A stretch of DNA of 13,296 bases from Sodaliphilus sp050873765 (lineage in GTDB: Bacteria; Bacteroidota; Bacteroidia; Bacteroidales; Muribaculaceae), in assembly GCA_050873765.1 (NCBI GenBank), contig JBNMJK010000063.1, forward strand, positions 1-13,296. The letters are read 5' to 3'. This document shows, one piece after another, positions 1 through 11,503 of the stretch. Under the pieces are notes generated by a model that had not been told where the DNA came from, ran no database searches, and was given only the letters and a program-made list of their open reading frames with translations. Each line of letters opens with the position of its first letter. Within the stretch, counting starts at the first letter, position 1. Both the position numbers and the translations under genes were made by a program.

Positions 1-63
1 TCTTCGCCAAAAATGACAAAAAATAGATTTTGATAAAAGCATAACTATTTGACATACAGAAAT
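1..63. other. AT-rich intergenic edge, no gene seen
   Basis: This stretch to the left edge is A/T-rich with stops in all frames I checked. A TTTGACA-like box at 49-55 has no matching downstream element of either the sigma-70 or the Bacteroidota type. I see nothing supportable in it. Confidence 0.5.
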
Positions 64-95
64 AAAAAAATACCCGATTCGCAATGAATCGGGTA
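64..95 (-). terminator. Intrinsic terminator downstream of the small ORF
   Basis: TACCCGATTC (71-80) and GAATCGGGTA (86-95) form a perfect 10-bp stem with loop GCAAT. In the minus-strand RNA this is followed by seven U residues (70-64). It lies 21 bp after the stop of the candidate small ORF. On the plus strand it is followed by AGGGGC and would not terminate. Its presence 290 bp beyond the rpoC terminator indicates that something between the two is transcribed leftward, or that it is a backup terminator for rpoC. Confidence 0.88.
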
Positions 96-116
96 AGGGG
101 CAATATATCATTTCTT

Positions 117-269
117 CTACTTTAAATGAAAGAGCCGTGCGTGCCTCCCCCACCCGATAAAGTCATGTAATTCTTCATACATTACAGCCTTGTAGAAATC
201 AACTTCGCTCCACCACACAAACCCATGTAATTCGGTCTGTGCGGACACACGGCTCGTGTGTTCGCACAT
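117..269 (-). CDS. Candidate 50-residue aromatic-rich small protein, unrecognised
   Basis: I do not recognise this product. An ATG at 269 opens a 50-codon frame ending in TAG at 117-119; an in-frame TAA lies six codons upstream of the ATG, so no longer form exists. The peptide is unusually aromatic (W19, W20, W40, plus four F and two Y), has no signal peptide or clear membrane span, and ends RLFHLK. It holds an internal repeat: TELHGFVWW at 12-20 and EELHDFIGW at 32-40, exactly 20 residues apart, reflecting the direct repeat CATGTAATTC. The stop is followed by a perfect hairpin with a U-tract (71-95), as expected for a real transcription unit. No clear promoter was found; readthrough past the rpoC terminator is possible. 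It could instead be an accidental frame within a structured or repeated element. Confidence 0.42.
   Translation of the reverse strand: MCEHTSRVSAQTELHGFVWWSEVDFYKAVMYEELHDFIGWGRHARLFHLK
132..255. repeat. Inverted repeat pair GAGCCGTG/CACGGCTC with internal direct repeat
   Basis: GAGCCGTG at 132-139 is the exact reverse complement of CACGGCTC at 248-255; allowing one G-U pair, the match extends to 11 bp (to 142 and 245). Between them CATGTAATTC occurs twice as a direct repeat (164-173 and 224-233), 60 bp apart. A transcript could close into a long stem around about 100 nt. The segment has the shape of a small repeat element, but no target-site duplication is visible at its ends. Confidence 0.5.
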
Positions 270-399
270 AAAATGGAGTGCTTACGGATTCCGCACCAAT
301 GAGATTCTGCGCGGCTCACTTGGCAAATTCACGCCCACCGGGCGAACCTATAAAATTTGTGGCACGAATGAGGCTGGCGAGAATAAAAAAATCGCTTGA
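256..399 (+). pseudogene. Coding-like frame without a convincing start; possible gene remnant
   Basis: The frame ending at TGA 397-399 is open back to a TAG at 193-195. From about 274 its codons resemble those of the core genes, reading SAYGFRTNEILRGSLGKF and onward to a Lys-rich end. No in-frame ATG exists; GTG at 256 is the only plausible start and lies beside the start of the opposite-strand small ORF. The stop falls inside the rpoC terminator. I do not recognise the product. The likeliest reading is the 3' end of a convergent gene whose 5' part was lost when the neighbouring repeat-bearing segment arrived; chance openness cannot be excluded. Confidence 0.3.
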
Positions 400-423
400 A
401 AGCGGAAGGCTTCCAAGCGATTT
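385..423 (-). terminator. Intrinsic terminator after rpoC
   Basis: Arms at 389-403 and 409-423 pair over 15 positions with a single A-C mismatch and a 5-nt loop; the core is ATCGCTTG/CAAGCGAT. In the minus-strand RNA the stem runs straight into seven U residues (391-385), partly drawn from the stem base. It ends the long tuf-to-rpoC transcript. On the plus strand the T-tract is interrupted (TTTGTATTT), so termination of a convergent transcript is possible but weaker. Confidence 0.93.
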
Positions 424-446
424 GTATTTAGAGTGAATTATTCTGC

Positions 447-4748
<4,302 letters not shown>

Positions 4749-4775
4749 TATGATGATTTGTTATGAGAGACGTTA

Positions 4776-7700
4776 TTATTCAAGTTTCACACTTAAGCAC
4801 AAGCCACGCAATTCGTGCAGGAGCACATTGAGTGACTCTGGAATACCGGGAGTGGGCATTGGATCGCCTTTGACGATGGCTTCGTAGGCCTTGCTGCGGC
4901 CCACCACATCGTCACTCTTGACGGTGAGGATTTCCTGAAGCACGTGAGATGCGCCGAAGGCCTCGATTGCCCAAACTTCCATTTCACCGAAACGCTGACC
5001 ACCGAACTGGGCTTTACCGCCGAGTGGCTGCTGGGTGATGAGTGAGTACGGGCCGATGGAGCGGGCGTGCATCTTGTCTTCCACCATGTGGCCGAGTTTC
5101 AAGAAGTAGGTCACACCCACAGTGGCCTTCTGGTCGAATGGCTCACCGGTAGCGCCGTCGTAGAGCTGTGTGCTGCCGCTTCGTGGAAGTCCGGCCTTGT
5201 CGGTCCATGCGTCGAGGTCGTCAAGCTGTGCGCCGTCGAAGATTGGGGTGGCAAATTTCACGCCCAATTCGCGGCCTGCCCAGCCGAGCACAGCCTCAAA
5301 GATCTGGCCGAGGTTCATACGCGATGGCACACCCAGTGGGTTAAGCACCAAGTCAACTGGCGTGCCGTCGGCAAGGAATGGCATGTCTTCCTGGCGAACC
5401 ACACGCGACACGATACCCTTGTTACCGTGGCGACCTGCCATCTTATCACCTACGCCAATCTTACGCTTCTTGGCCACATACACCTTAGCCATCTGCATAA
5501 TGCCCGATGGAAGCTCGTCGCCAATCTGGTAGTCGAATTTCTTGCGGCGCAGTTCGGTCTCGATGGCCTTGCTCTTGCGCAAGTAGTTCATCACGCAGGC
5601 GCGGATCAAGTCGTTGGTGTGCACATCAGCCGTCCACTTGCTCAAGTTCACCGACTCGTAGTCGATGCCTTCGAGGGTGGATTTTGCGAATGGGCTGCCA
5701 GCAGGAATAATATCGGTGTCAACATAGTCCATCACGCCCTCCGAGGTCTTGCCCTTGGTGAGGGTGAGGAGCTTGTCGATGAGTTGTGCCTTCAGCTCGT
5801 CTTGCTTTGCCTGCGACTCTGCGTCCATCTTCTCCAGCTCTGGGTCGCCACCGCGGGTGCGGGTGCGCTTCTTCATGGCACGGGTGAACAGACGGGTGCC
5901 AATCACCACGCCCTTGAGCGATGGGTTGGCCTTCAGCGAGGCGTCTTTCACGTCACCGGCCTTGTCGCCAAAGATGGCGCGGAGCAACTTCTCTTCTGGA
6001 GTTGGGTCGCTCTCGCCCTTTGGAGTGATTTTACCAATCATGATGTCGCCGGGGCGGATATGAGCACCCACACGGATAATACCGCGCTCGCCGAGGTCCT
6101 TGGTAGCGTCCTCGCTCACGTTAGGTATGTCGTTGGTGAGTTCCTCCATACCGCGTTTGGTTTCGCGCACTTCGAGGGTGTACTCGTCCACGTGCACACT
6201 GGTAAGGATATCCTCACGCACCACACGCTCGTTGAGCACGATAGCGTCCTCGTAGTTGTAGCCCTTCCAAGGCATGTAAGCCACCTTCAGGTTGCGTCCG
6301 AGAGCGAGTTCGCCATTCTCGGTGGAGTAACCCTCTGTGAGAATGTCGCCCTTGTTCACACGCTGACCGCGCTCACAGATTGGGCGAAGGTCGATGGTGG
6401 TGCTTTGGTTGGTCTTGCGGAATTTTGGCAAGCGGTATTCCACCACAGGCTCGTCGAAGCTGACGAATGCTTCTTCTTCGGTCTGGTCGTAGCGGATACG
6501 GATCACGTCGGCGTCCACATATTCAATCACGCCTGCACCTGCGGCCTGGATTTGAGTGCGGCTGTCGTAAGCCAAGCGCTCTTCAATGCCGGTGCCCACA
6601 ATAGGAGCCTCGCTGCGCAGCAGTGGCACTGCCTGGCGCATCATGTTGGCACCCATCAAGGCACGGTTAGCATCGTCGTGCTCGAGGAATGGAATCATGG
6701 CGGCTGCCACAGAAGCAATCTGTTGTGGCGACACGTCCATCAGTTCCACCTGGTCGGGAGTCACCACAGGGAAGTCGGCCTCAAGGCGTGCCTTCACTTT
6801 GTTGCGCACGAAGGTGCCGTCGTCGTTCAATGGGGCGTTGCCCTGAGCGATAATCTTGCCTTCCTCGCTTTCTGCGGTGAGATACACGATGTCGTCGTTG
6901 TTCATATCCACCTTCGAGTCTTTAACCTTGCGGTAAGGGGTCTCGATAAAGCCGAGCTTGTTGATTTTGGCGTAGATACAGAGCGACGAAATCAAACCGA
7001 TGTTAGGACCTTCAGGGGTCTCAATTGGGCACAGACGGCCATAGTGTGTGTAGTGCACGTCGCGCACCTCGAAGCCTGCACGCTCACGCGACAGACCACC
7101 AGGGCCGAGTGCCGACATACGGCGCTTGTGGGTGATTTCGGCAAGTGGGTTGGTCTGGTCCATGAACTGCGACAGGGCGTTGGTGCCGAAGAAGGTGTTG
7201 ATCACCGAGGAAATGGTCTTGGCATTGATCAAGTCCATAGGAGTGAACACCTCATTGTCGCGCACATTCATACGCTCGCGAATGGTGCGTGCCATACGCG
7301 CCAAGCCCACGCCAAACTGGTTGTAGAGCTGCTCGCCCACGGTGCGAACACGACGGTTGCTCAAGTGGTCGATGTCATCTACATCAGTTTTGCTGTTGAT
7401 CAGGCCAATGAGATACTTGATAATCTCTATAATGTCTTCGTTGGTGAGCACACGAACAGAAGCGTCGGTATGGAGTCCGAGCTTCTTGTTGATACGGAAA
7501 CGGCCCACGTCACCCAAGTCGTAGCGCTTGTCGCTGAAGAACAGGTTTTGAATCAGTTCGCGTGCCGAAGCGTCGTCGGCAGGGTCAGCGTTACGCATCT
7601 GACGGTAGATGTAGGTGATAGCTTCCTTCTCGGTGCTACACGTGTCTTTGCTGAGGGTGTTGAAAATGATTTGGTAATCACTTGTGTTCACATCCTCTTT

Positions 7701-8585
7701 GTGAAGCAGAATCACGCTTGTGCCGCTCTCGAGAATCTTGGCTGCCACTTCTTCAGTCAACACCTCATCACGGTCAACAAGCACTTCATTACGCTCAATC
7801 GAAACCACTTCACCGGTGTCTTCATCCACGAAGTCCTCGTTCCATGAGTTCAGGATGCGGGCAGCCAATTTGCGGCCCACAGCTTTCTTGAGGTTTGTTT
7901 TGTTTACTTTGAGTTCTTCGGCCAGACCGAAAATCTTGATGATGTCGTTGTCCGACTCAAGACCAATGGCGCGCAACAGCGTGGTCACGGGCAATTTTTT
8001 TTTGCGGTCGATGTAGGCATACATCACATTGTTGATATCGGTGGCAAATTCAATCCATGATCCACGGAATGGGATAATGCGAGCCGAATAGAGTTTTGTA
8101 CCATTAGCGTGTGTGCTCTGACCAAAGAACACACCTGGTGAACGGTGCAACTGAGAAACAACGACACGCTCAGCGCCATTGATGATAAACGTACCCTTAT
8201 CTGTCATGTAAGGAATAGTGCCGAGATATACATCTTGCACTGCGGTGGCAAAATCCTCATGGTCGGGGTCGGTACAATAGAGCTTGAGCTTGGCCTTCAA
8301 AGGCACACAGTATGTGAGACCACGGTCGAAACACTCGTCGATAGAATAGCGAGGTGGATCGATAAAGTAGTCAAGGAATTCCAGCACAAAGTTGTTACGG
8401 GTGTCCGCAATAGGGAAATTCTCCGAAAAAACCTTGTAGAGTCCTTCGTTTTTTCTCTTCTCAGTTGGGGTATCTAATTGCAGAAAATCTCTGAAAGATT
8501 GTAATTGCACTTCAAGAAAATCAGGATAAGGATAGGGATTCTTGACACGTGCAAAATTTACTCGTGGTTTGTTGGAAACTGACAT
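4776..8585 (-). CDS. rpoB: DNA-directed RNA polymerase subunit beta
   Basis: RpoB is the beta subunit of the core polymerase and forms one pincer and part of the active centre. The 1269-residue product matches the length I expect for Bacteroidota. The rifampicin pocket LSQFMDQTNPLAEITHKRR and following SALGPGG is intact; D476, H486 and S491 correspond to E. coli D516, H526 and S531, so no common resistance change is seen. NYEDAI places E779/D780 near the active site, and GDKMAGRHGNKG supplies K1048 and K1056, the substrate-contact lysines. The C-terminus has the conserved GGQRFGEMEVWAIEAFGASH segment. It is 27 bp from rpoC. A run of nine A residues encodes K195-K197; the frame is intact across it. 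Confidence 0.99.
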   Translation of the reverse strand: MSVSNKPRVNFARVKNPYPYPDFLEVQLQSFRDFLQLDTPTEKRKNEGLYKVFSENFPIADTRNNFVLEFLDYFIDPPRYSIDECFDRGLTYCVPLKAKLKLYCTDPDHEDFATAVQDVYLGTIPYMTDKGTFIINGAERVVVSQLHRSPGVFFGQSTHANGTKLYSARIIPFRGSWIEFATDINNVMYAYIDRKKKLPVTTLLRAIGLESDNDIIKIFGLAEELKVNKTNLKKAVGRKLAARILNSWNEDFVDEDTGEVVSIERNEVLVDRDEVLTEEVAAKILESGTSVILLHKEDVNTSDYQIIFNTLSKDTCSTEKEAITYIYRQMRNADPADDASARELIQNLFFSDKRYDLGDVGRFRINKKLGLHTDASVRVLTNEDIIEIIKYLIGLINSKTDVDDIDHLSNRRVRTVGEQLYNQFGVGLARMARTIRERMNVRDNEVFTPMDLINAKTISSVINTFFGTNALSQFMDQTNPLAEITHKRRMSALGPGGLSRERAGFEVRDVHYTHYGRLCPIETPEGPNIGLISSLCIYAKINKLGFIETPYRKVKDSKVDMNNDDIVYLTAESEEGKIIAQGNAPLNDDGTFVRNKVKARLEADFPVVTPDQVELMDVSPQQIASVAAAMIPFLEHDDANRALMGANMMRQAVPLLRSEAPIVGTGIEERLAYDSRTQIQAAGAGVIEYVDADVIRIRYDQTEEEAFVSFDEPVVEYRLPKFRKTNQSTTIDLRPICERGQRVNKGDILTEGYSTENGELALGRNLKVAYMPWKGYNYEDAIVLNERVVREDILTSVHVDEYTLEVRETKRGMEELTNDIPNVSEDATKDLGERGIIRVGAHIRPGDIMIGKITPKGESDPTPEEKLLRAIFGDKAGDVKDASLKANPSLKGVVIGTRLFTRAMKKRTRTRGGDPELEKMDAESQAKQDELKAQLIDKLLTLTKGKTSEGVMDYVDTDIIPAGSPFAKSTLEGIDYESVNLSKWTADVHTNDLIRACVMNYLRKSKAIETELRRKKFDYQIGDELPSGIMQMAKVYVAKKRKIGVGDKMAGRHGNKGIVSRVVRQEDMPFLADGTPVDLVLNPLGVPSRMNLGQIFEAVLGWAGRELGVKFATPIFDGAQLDDLDAWTDKAGLPRSGSTQLYDGATGEPFDQKATVGVTYFLKLGHMVEDKMHARSIGPYSLITQQPLGGKAQFGGQRFGEMEVWAIEAFGASHVLQEILTVKSDDVVGRSKAYEAIVKGDPMPTPGIPESLNVLLHELRGLCLSVKLE

Positions 8586-8626
8586 TGAAAAATAGATTAA
8601 GTGAACTCAAAATTTTAATATGACAC

Positions 8627-8667
8627 AAAAAGGTTAAGAATCGACATTTCAAGAGGATTCTTAACCT
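8627..8667 (-). terminator. rplL-rpoB intergenic hairpin, likely partial terminator
   Basis: The arms AGGTTAAGAATC (8631-8642) and GATTCTTAACCT (8656-8667) are perfectly complementary over 12 bp with a 13-nt loop. On the minus strand the stem is followed by TTTTTGTGTC, a short U-tract. A second small hairpin CCTGA/TCAGG (8673-8685) stands between it and the rplL stop. I see no promoter of the TTTG/TAnnTTTG type between the hairpin and rpoB, so rpoBC must be reached by readthrough. In E. coli a partial terminator at the same place lowers rpoBC expression relative to the ribosomal genes; the same role is inferred here. Confidence 0.8.
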
Positions 8668-8690
8668 AAACACCTGATATTCAGGCGATA

Positions 8691-9068
8691 TTATTTAAGT
8701 TCAACTTCAGCTCCGAGTTCTTCGAGTTGTTTCTTAAGACCTTCAGCTTCGTCTTTAGCCAAACCTTCCTTAACAGGCTTAGGAGCACCGTCAACGAGAT
8801 CCTTAGCGTCCTTCAAGCCAAGGCCAGTGAGTTCCTTAACCAATTTGATAACTTTGAGCTTTTCAGCACCTGGTGCTTTAAGAATTACGTCGAAAGAAGA
8901 TTTTTCATCTTCAGCAGCAGCACCAGCGGCAGCTGGGCCAGCAGCAACTGCTACAGCTGCAGCAGCAGGTTCAATACCATAGTCTTCTTTGAGGATTTGA
9001 GCGAGTTCGTTTACTTCCTTAACTGAAAGGTTAACAAGTTGCTCTGCAAAAGCTTTTAAATCTGCCAT
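8691..9068 (-). CDS. rplL: 50S ribosomal protein L7/L12
   Basis: L7/L12 is the multi-copy acidic stalk protein that recruits translational GTPases such as EF-Tu. The 125-residue protein has the three expected parts: a dimerising N-terminal helical region (1-33), an Ala/Gly-rich flexible hinge at about 34-54, and the globular factor-binding domain at 57-125 with KVIKLVKELTGLGLKDAKDL and APKPVKEG. Start MADLKAFAEQL is clear. It is the last ribosomal gene before rpoB and is followed by tandem hairpins that probably reduce readthrough into rpoB. Confidence 0.98.
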   Translation of the reverse strand: MADLKAFAEQLVNLSVKEVNELAQILKEDYGIEPAAAAVAVAAGPAAAGAAAEDEKSSFDVILKAPGAEKLKVIKLVKELTGLGLKDAKDLVDGAPKPVKEGLAKDEAEGLKKQLEELGAEVELK

Positions 9069-9097
9069 TTTTGTATGATTTTGTTGTTGTTATTTTT

Positions 9098-9622
9098 TTA
9101 TTGTTCTTTGTTTGATAATGTTTCGAGAATTCCGTGGAGCTTGTTGCCACCCGACTGCAAAGCAGAGATAACGTTCTTCGCTGGAGATTGAAGCAGAGCC
9201 ACAACGTCGGCGATGAGCTCGTTCTTGCTCTTGATTGCAACCAGAGTGTCGAGGTTCTCCGGACCCATATACACTGTTTCCTCTACGAAAGCAGCCTTGA
9301 GGGCAGGTTGTTCCTCTTTCTTCTGACGGAAATCTTTTAAAAGTTTAGCTGGCGCGTTACCAGTGTTGCTCAGCATGAGCGTGGTGTTGCCAACCAGTGC
9401 AGGATAAAGGCCACTGTAATCGAGGTCTGATGCCTCCATAGCCTTCTTAAGCAAGGTGTTCTTAACTACAAGCATCTTCACTTCAGCCTTGAAAGCGGCA
9501 CGACGCAAGTCGGTGGTGCGCTCAGCGTTCAAACCGGTAGTCTCGGTCAAATATACGCAGCTATATGAAGCAAGAGTCTCCTTGATCTTTTCAATTAATA
9601 CTGCTTTATCTTCCTTTTTCAT
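9098..9622 (-). CDS. rplJ: 50S ribosomal protein L10
   Basis: L10 anchors the L7/L12 dimers to 23S rRNA to form the flexible stalk. The 174-residue product begins MKKEDKAVLIEKIKETLASY and contains the family stretch LRRAAFKAEVKMLVVKNTLL at about 38-57, then a helical C-terminal part (around 135-174) that would bind L7/L12. It comes directly before rplL with a 29-bp gap, the near-universal stalk gene pair. The space from rplA is only 18 bp, so there is no room for the long L10-L12 autoregulatory leader known from E. coli immediately upstream; any such control must act elsewhere. Confidence 0.97.
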   Translation of the reverse strand: MKKEDKAVLIEKIKETLASYSCVYLTETTGLNAERTTDLRRAAFKAEVKMLVVKNTLLKKAMEASDLDYSGLYPALVGNTTLMLSNTGNAPAKLLKDFRQKKEEQPALKAAFVEETVYMGPENLDTLVAIKSKNELIADVVALLQSPAKNVISALQSGGNKLHGILETLSNKEQ

Positions 9623-9640
9623 TTTTCTTCAATTTTAAAA

Positions 9641-10336
9641 TTAAGCATCGAATGATTTTGTATCAATCTTGATACCAGGACTCATGGTGCTTGAAAGATA
9701 AACGCTCTTGATATAGGCTCCCTTGGCAGTGTTTGGCTTGAGCTTAATCAGGGTGTTGATGAATGCCTGGGCATTCTCCTTAATCTGCTCGGCGCTAAAC
9801 GACACCTTGCCAATTGAAGTGTGCACTATACCTTTCTTATCAACCTTAAAGTCAATCTTACCTTGTTTTACTTCTTTTACAGCCTTAGCTACATCTTGGG
9901 TAACGGTACCGCTCTTTGGGTTTGGCATAAGGCCACGAGGACCAAGCACACGGCCCAAAGGACCAAGTTTACCCATATTTTGAGGCTGAGTGATAATCAC
10001 ATCAACATCGGTCCAACCACCTTTGATCTTTTCGATATATTCGTCAAGACCTACATAGTCGGCACCGGCTTCTTTAGCTTCGGCTTCCTTGTCGGCGGTA
10101 CAGAGTACCAGCACGCGAACGGTCTTACCAGTTCCGTGAGGCAGCGACACCACACCACGGATATTCTGGTCGGCCTTACGAGGGTCAACACCAAGACGTA
10201 CATCGATATCAGCTGAAGCATCAAACTTAGTGTAAGTGATTTCCTTCACCAAAGCTGCTGCTTCTGAAAGGGTGTAAGATTTCCCAGCTTCAATCTTCTC
10301 TTTGGCAACCTTTTGATTTTTTGTAAGTTTACTCAT
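9641..10336 (-). CDS. rplA: 50S ribosomal protein L1
   Basis: L1 forms the mobile L1 stalk of the large subunit that contacts E-site tRNA; in many bacteria it also represses its own operon. I start it at the ATG at 10336, giving MSKLTKNQ and 231 residues, the usual family form. An in-frame TTG two codons upstream (10342) would only add two residues and is less likely. The conserved segments GVVSLPHGTGK, GWTDVDVIITQP, and LGRVLGPRGLMPNPKSGTVT (mid-protein) are all present, followed by VKQGKIDFKVDK. It follows rplK by 15 bp and precedes rplJ by 18 bp. The gene is intact. Confidence 0.97.
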   Translation of the reverse strand: MSKLTKNQKVAKEKIEAGKSYTLSEAAALVKEITYTKFDASADIDVRLGVDPRKADQNIRGVVSLPHGTGKTVRVLVLCTADKEAEAKEAGADYVGLDEYIEKIKGGWTDVDVIITQPQNMGKLGPLGRVLGPRGLMPNPKSGTVTQDVAKAVKEVKQGKIDFKVDKKGIVHTSIGKVSFSAEQIKENAQAFINTLIKLKPNTAKGAYIKSVYLSSTMSPGIKIDTKSFDA

Positions 10337-10351
10337 TGTCAATCGAAGTTT

Positions 10352-10795
10352 TTAAACGTTTTCAGGGAATTCGCCCTTAACTGTAATACCCATACTTCTT
10401 GCTGTTCCAGCGACCATACGCATCGCCGAGGCTACAGTAAAACAGTTCAAATCAGGCATCTTGTCTTCAGCAATTTCCTTCACCTGGTCCCAAGTAACTG
10501 TAGCCACCTTCTTGCGGTTAGGTTCACCGGAGCCGCTCTTTGTCTTAGCAGCGTCAAGAAGTTGAACAGGAACTGGAGAAGTCTTAACAACGAAGTCGAA
10601 GCTCTTGTCGGTGTAGTAGTTGATTACTACAGGCAACACCTTACCAGCCTTTTGTTGGGTACGGGCGTTGAATTGCTTGCAAAACTCCATGATGTTAATA
10701 CCCTTAGAACCCAGTGCAGGGCCTACTGGTGGTGAAGGGTTTGCTGCTCCACCTTTAATCTGTAATTTGATCTGTCCAGCAATTTCTTTAGCCAT
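10352..10795 (-). CDS. rplK: 50S ribosomal protein L11
   Basis: L11 binds the GTPase-associated region of 23S rRNA at the base of the L7/L12 stalk and takes part in factor binding and stringent-response sensing. The 147-residue length is typical. The N-terminal domain carries a proline-rich PSPPVGPALGSKGINIMEFC stretch at about residues 21-40, and the C-terminal rRNA-binding domain ends with AMRMVAGTARSMGITVKG. The start MAKEIAGQIKLQIKGG is unambiguous. The stop is 15 bp before the rplA ATG, indicating a shared transcript. I looked for an L1-binding-like operator near the start and cannot point to one with confidence. Confidence 0.98.
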   Translation of the reverse strand: MAKEIAGQIKLQIKGGAANPSPPVGPALGSKGINIMEFCKQFNARTQQKAGKVLPVVINYYTDKSFDFVVKTSPVPVQLLDAAKTKSGSGEPNRKKVATVTWDQVKEIAEDKMPDLNCFTVASAMRMVAGTARSMGITVKGEFPENV

Positions 10796-10871
10796 TTGTT
10801 CTTAATTGATTTGTTTTTTTATTGTTTTAAAAAACAAGTGCGATAGCTGCAACTCGTAACATAATATGCAA

Positions 10872-11429
10872 CTACTCGCGCTCTACTTGCGAATTGTCGA
10901 GCTCCATAGGGGTTGACCGGCCAAACACCTTCACGTTCACCCATAGCTTTCTGCGCTCACGGTTCACTTCCGACACCTCACCCATAAAGCCATTGAAAGG
11001 ACCATCGGTCACCTTCACAGTCTCGCCCACGATGAAATCGTTTGGCACGTTGTCGTCGGGCTGAGTGGGATCGGCACTTGCATCACCTACCATGCGGGCA
11101 ATCTGCTCCTCAGGAATAGGCTCAGGCTTTTTGCTTGCGTCGCGAGTGCGGAAAAAGTTTGATACGTTGGTGGTGTTAACCAGCATTTCCTCAACACCTT
11201 CTGCCAAAGCCGCCTTCACATACACTAAGCCAGTAATGAGCACCTTTTCTTTCAGCACCTTCTTACCAGCCCTGGTGACAAACACCTTCTCTGTAGGAAC
11301 CAGCACCTGTTCGAGATTTTCCTTAAGAAAATCATAGTTAGCACAAGCCTTTTCTAAAGCTTCTTTCACTTTGAATTCCTTACCCGAAACCACGCGTAAT
11401 GCGTACCACTGTTTGTTTCCTTCAGCCAT
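10872..11429 (-). CDS. nusG: Transcription termination/antitermination factor NusG
   Basis: NusG binds the clamp of RNA polymerase, suppresses or modulates pausing, and links the polymerase to Rho or the ribosome. The 185-residue protein starts KQWYALRVVSGKE, the typical start of the NGN domain (about 6-105). The NGN region includes VLITGLVYVKA at 63-73, equivalent to the FPGYVLV stretch of other NusG proteins. A polar linker at 96-130 leads to a C-terminal KOW domain at about 133-185 with VGETVKVTDGPFNGFMGEV. Length and domain order are normal for the housekeeping paralogue; there is no sign of the specialised NusG-like regulators (UpxY) of Bacteroidales capsule loci. It lies 76 bp upstream of rplK. 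Confidence 0.97.
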   Translation of the reverse strand: MAEGNKQWYALRVVSGKEFKVKEALEKACANYDFLKENLEQVLVPTEKVFVTRAGKKVLKEKVLITGLVYVKAALAEGVEEMLVNTTNVSNFFRTRDASKKPEPIPEEQIARMVGDASADPTQPDDNVPNDFIVGETVKVTDGPFNGFMGEVSEVNRERRKLWVNVKVFGRSTPMELDNSQVERE

Positions 11430-11503
11430 TTTGTAAATGCGTCTGTTGATAAAAAAATTAGAATGATGTTAAGAAAATAATGAAGCGGTAATAATCACAC
11501 CCA

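Noticed and set aside
132..255. Group II intron domain V
   Set aside because: The GAGCCGTG/CACGGCTC ends resemble the base of domain V, but the normal 34-nt hairpin with its tetraloop and bulge is absent, the ends are about 100 nt apart, and no reverse transcriptase is nearby.
7125..7200. Rifampicin-resistance substitutions in RpoB
   Set aside because: The key residues corresponding to D516, H526 and S531 of E. coli are wild type; differences such as TNA for SSQ just before LSQFM look like lineage variation, not selected resistance.
5067..7847. A 926-codon open frame on the plus strand, antisense to rpoB
   Set aside because: It is in exact register with the rpoB codons (offset from 4776 divisible by three), so its lack of stops only means that rpoB avoids TTA, CTA and TCA codons over that stretch. 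The translation is rich in His, Val, Ala and Leu with no recognisable domain.
8608..8631. Promoter for rpoBC with TTTG and a TAnnTTTG-like box
   Set aside because: The TTTG and TAAAATTTTG elements are only about 10-13 nt apart instead of 19-21, and the second element does not match the consensus exactly.
10337..10342. TTG start for rplA two codons upstream of the ATG
   Set aside because: The ATG at 10336 gives the standard L1 N-terminus MSKLTKNQ; the TTG form adds only Met-Thr and leaves 9 bp after rplK.
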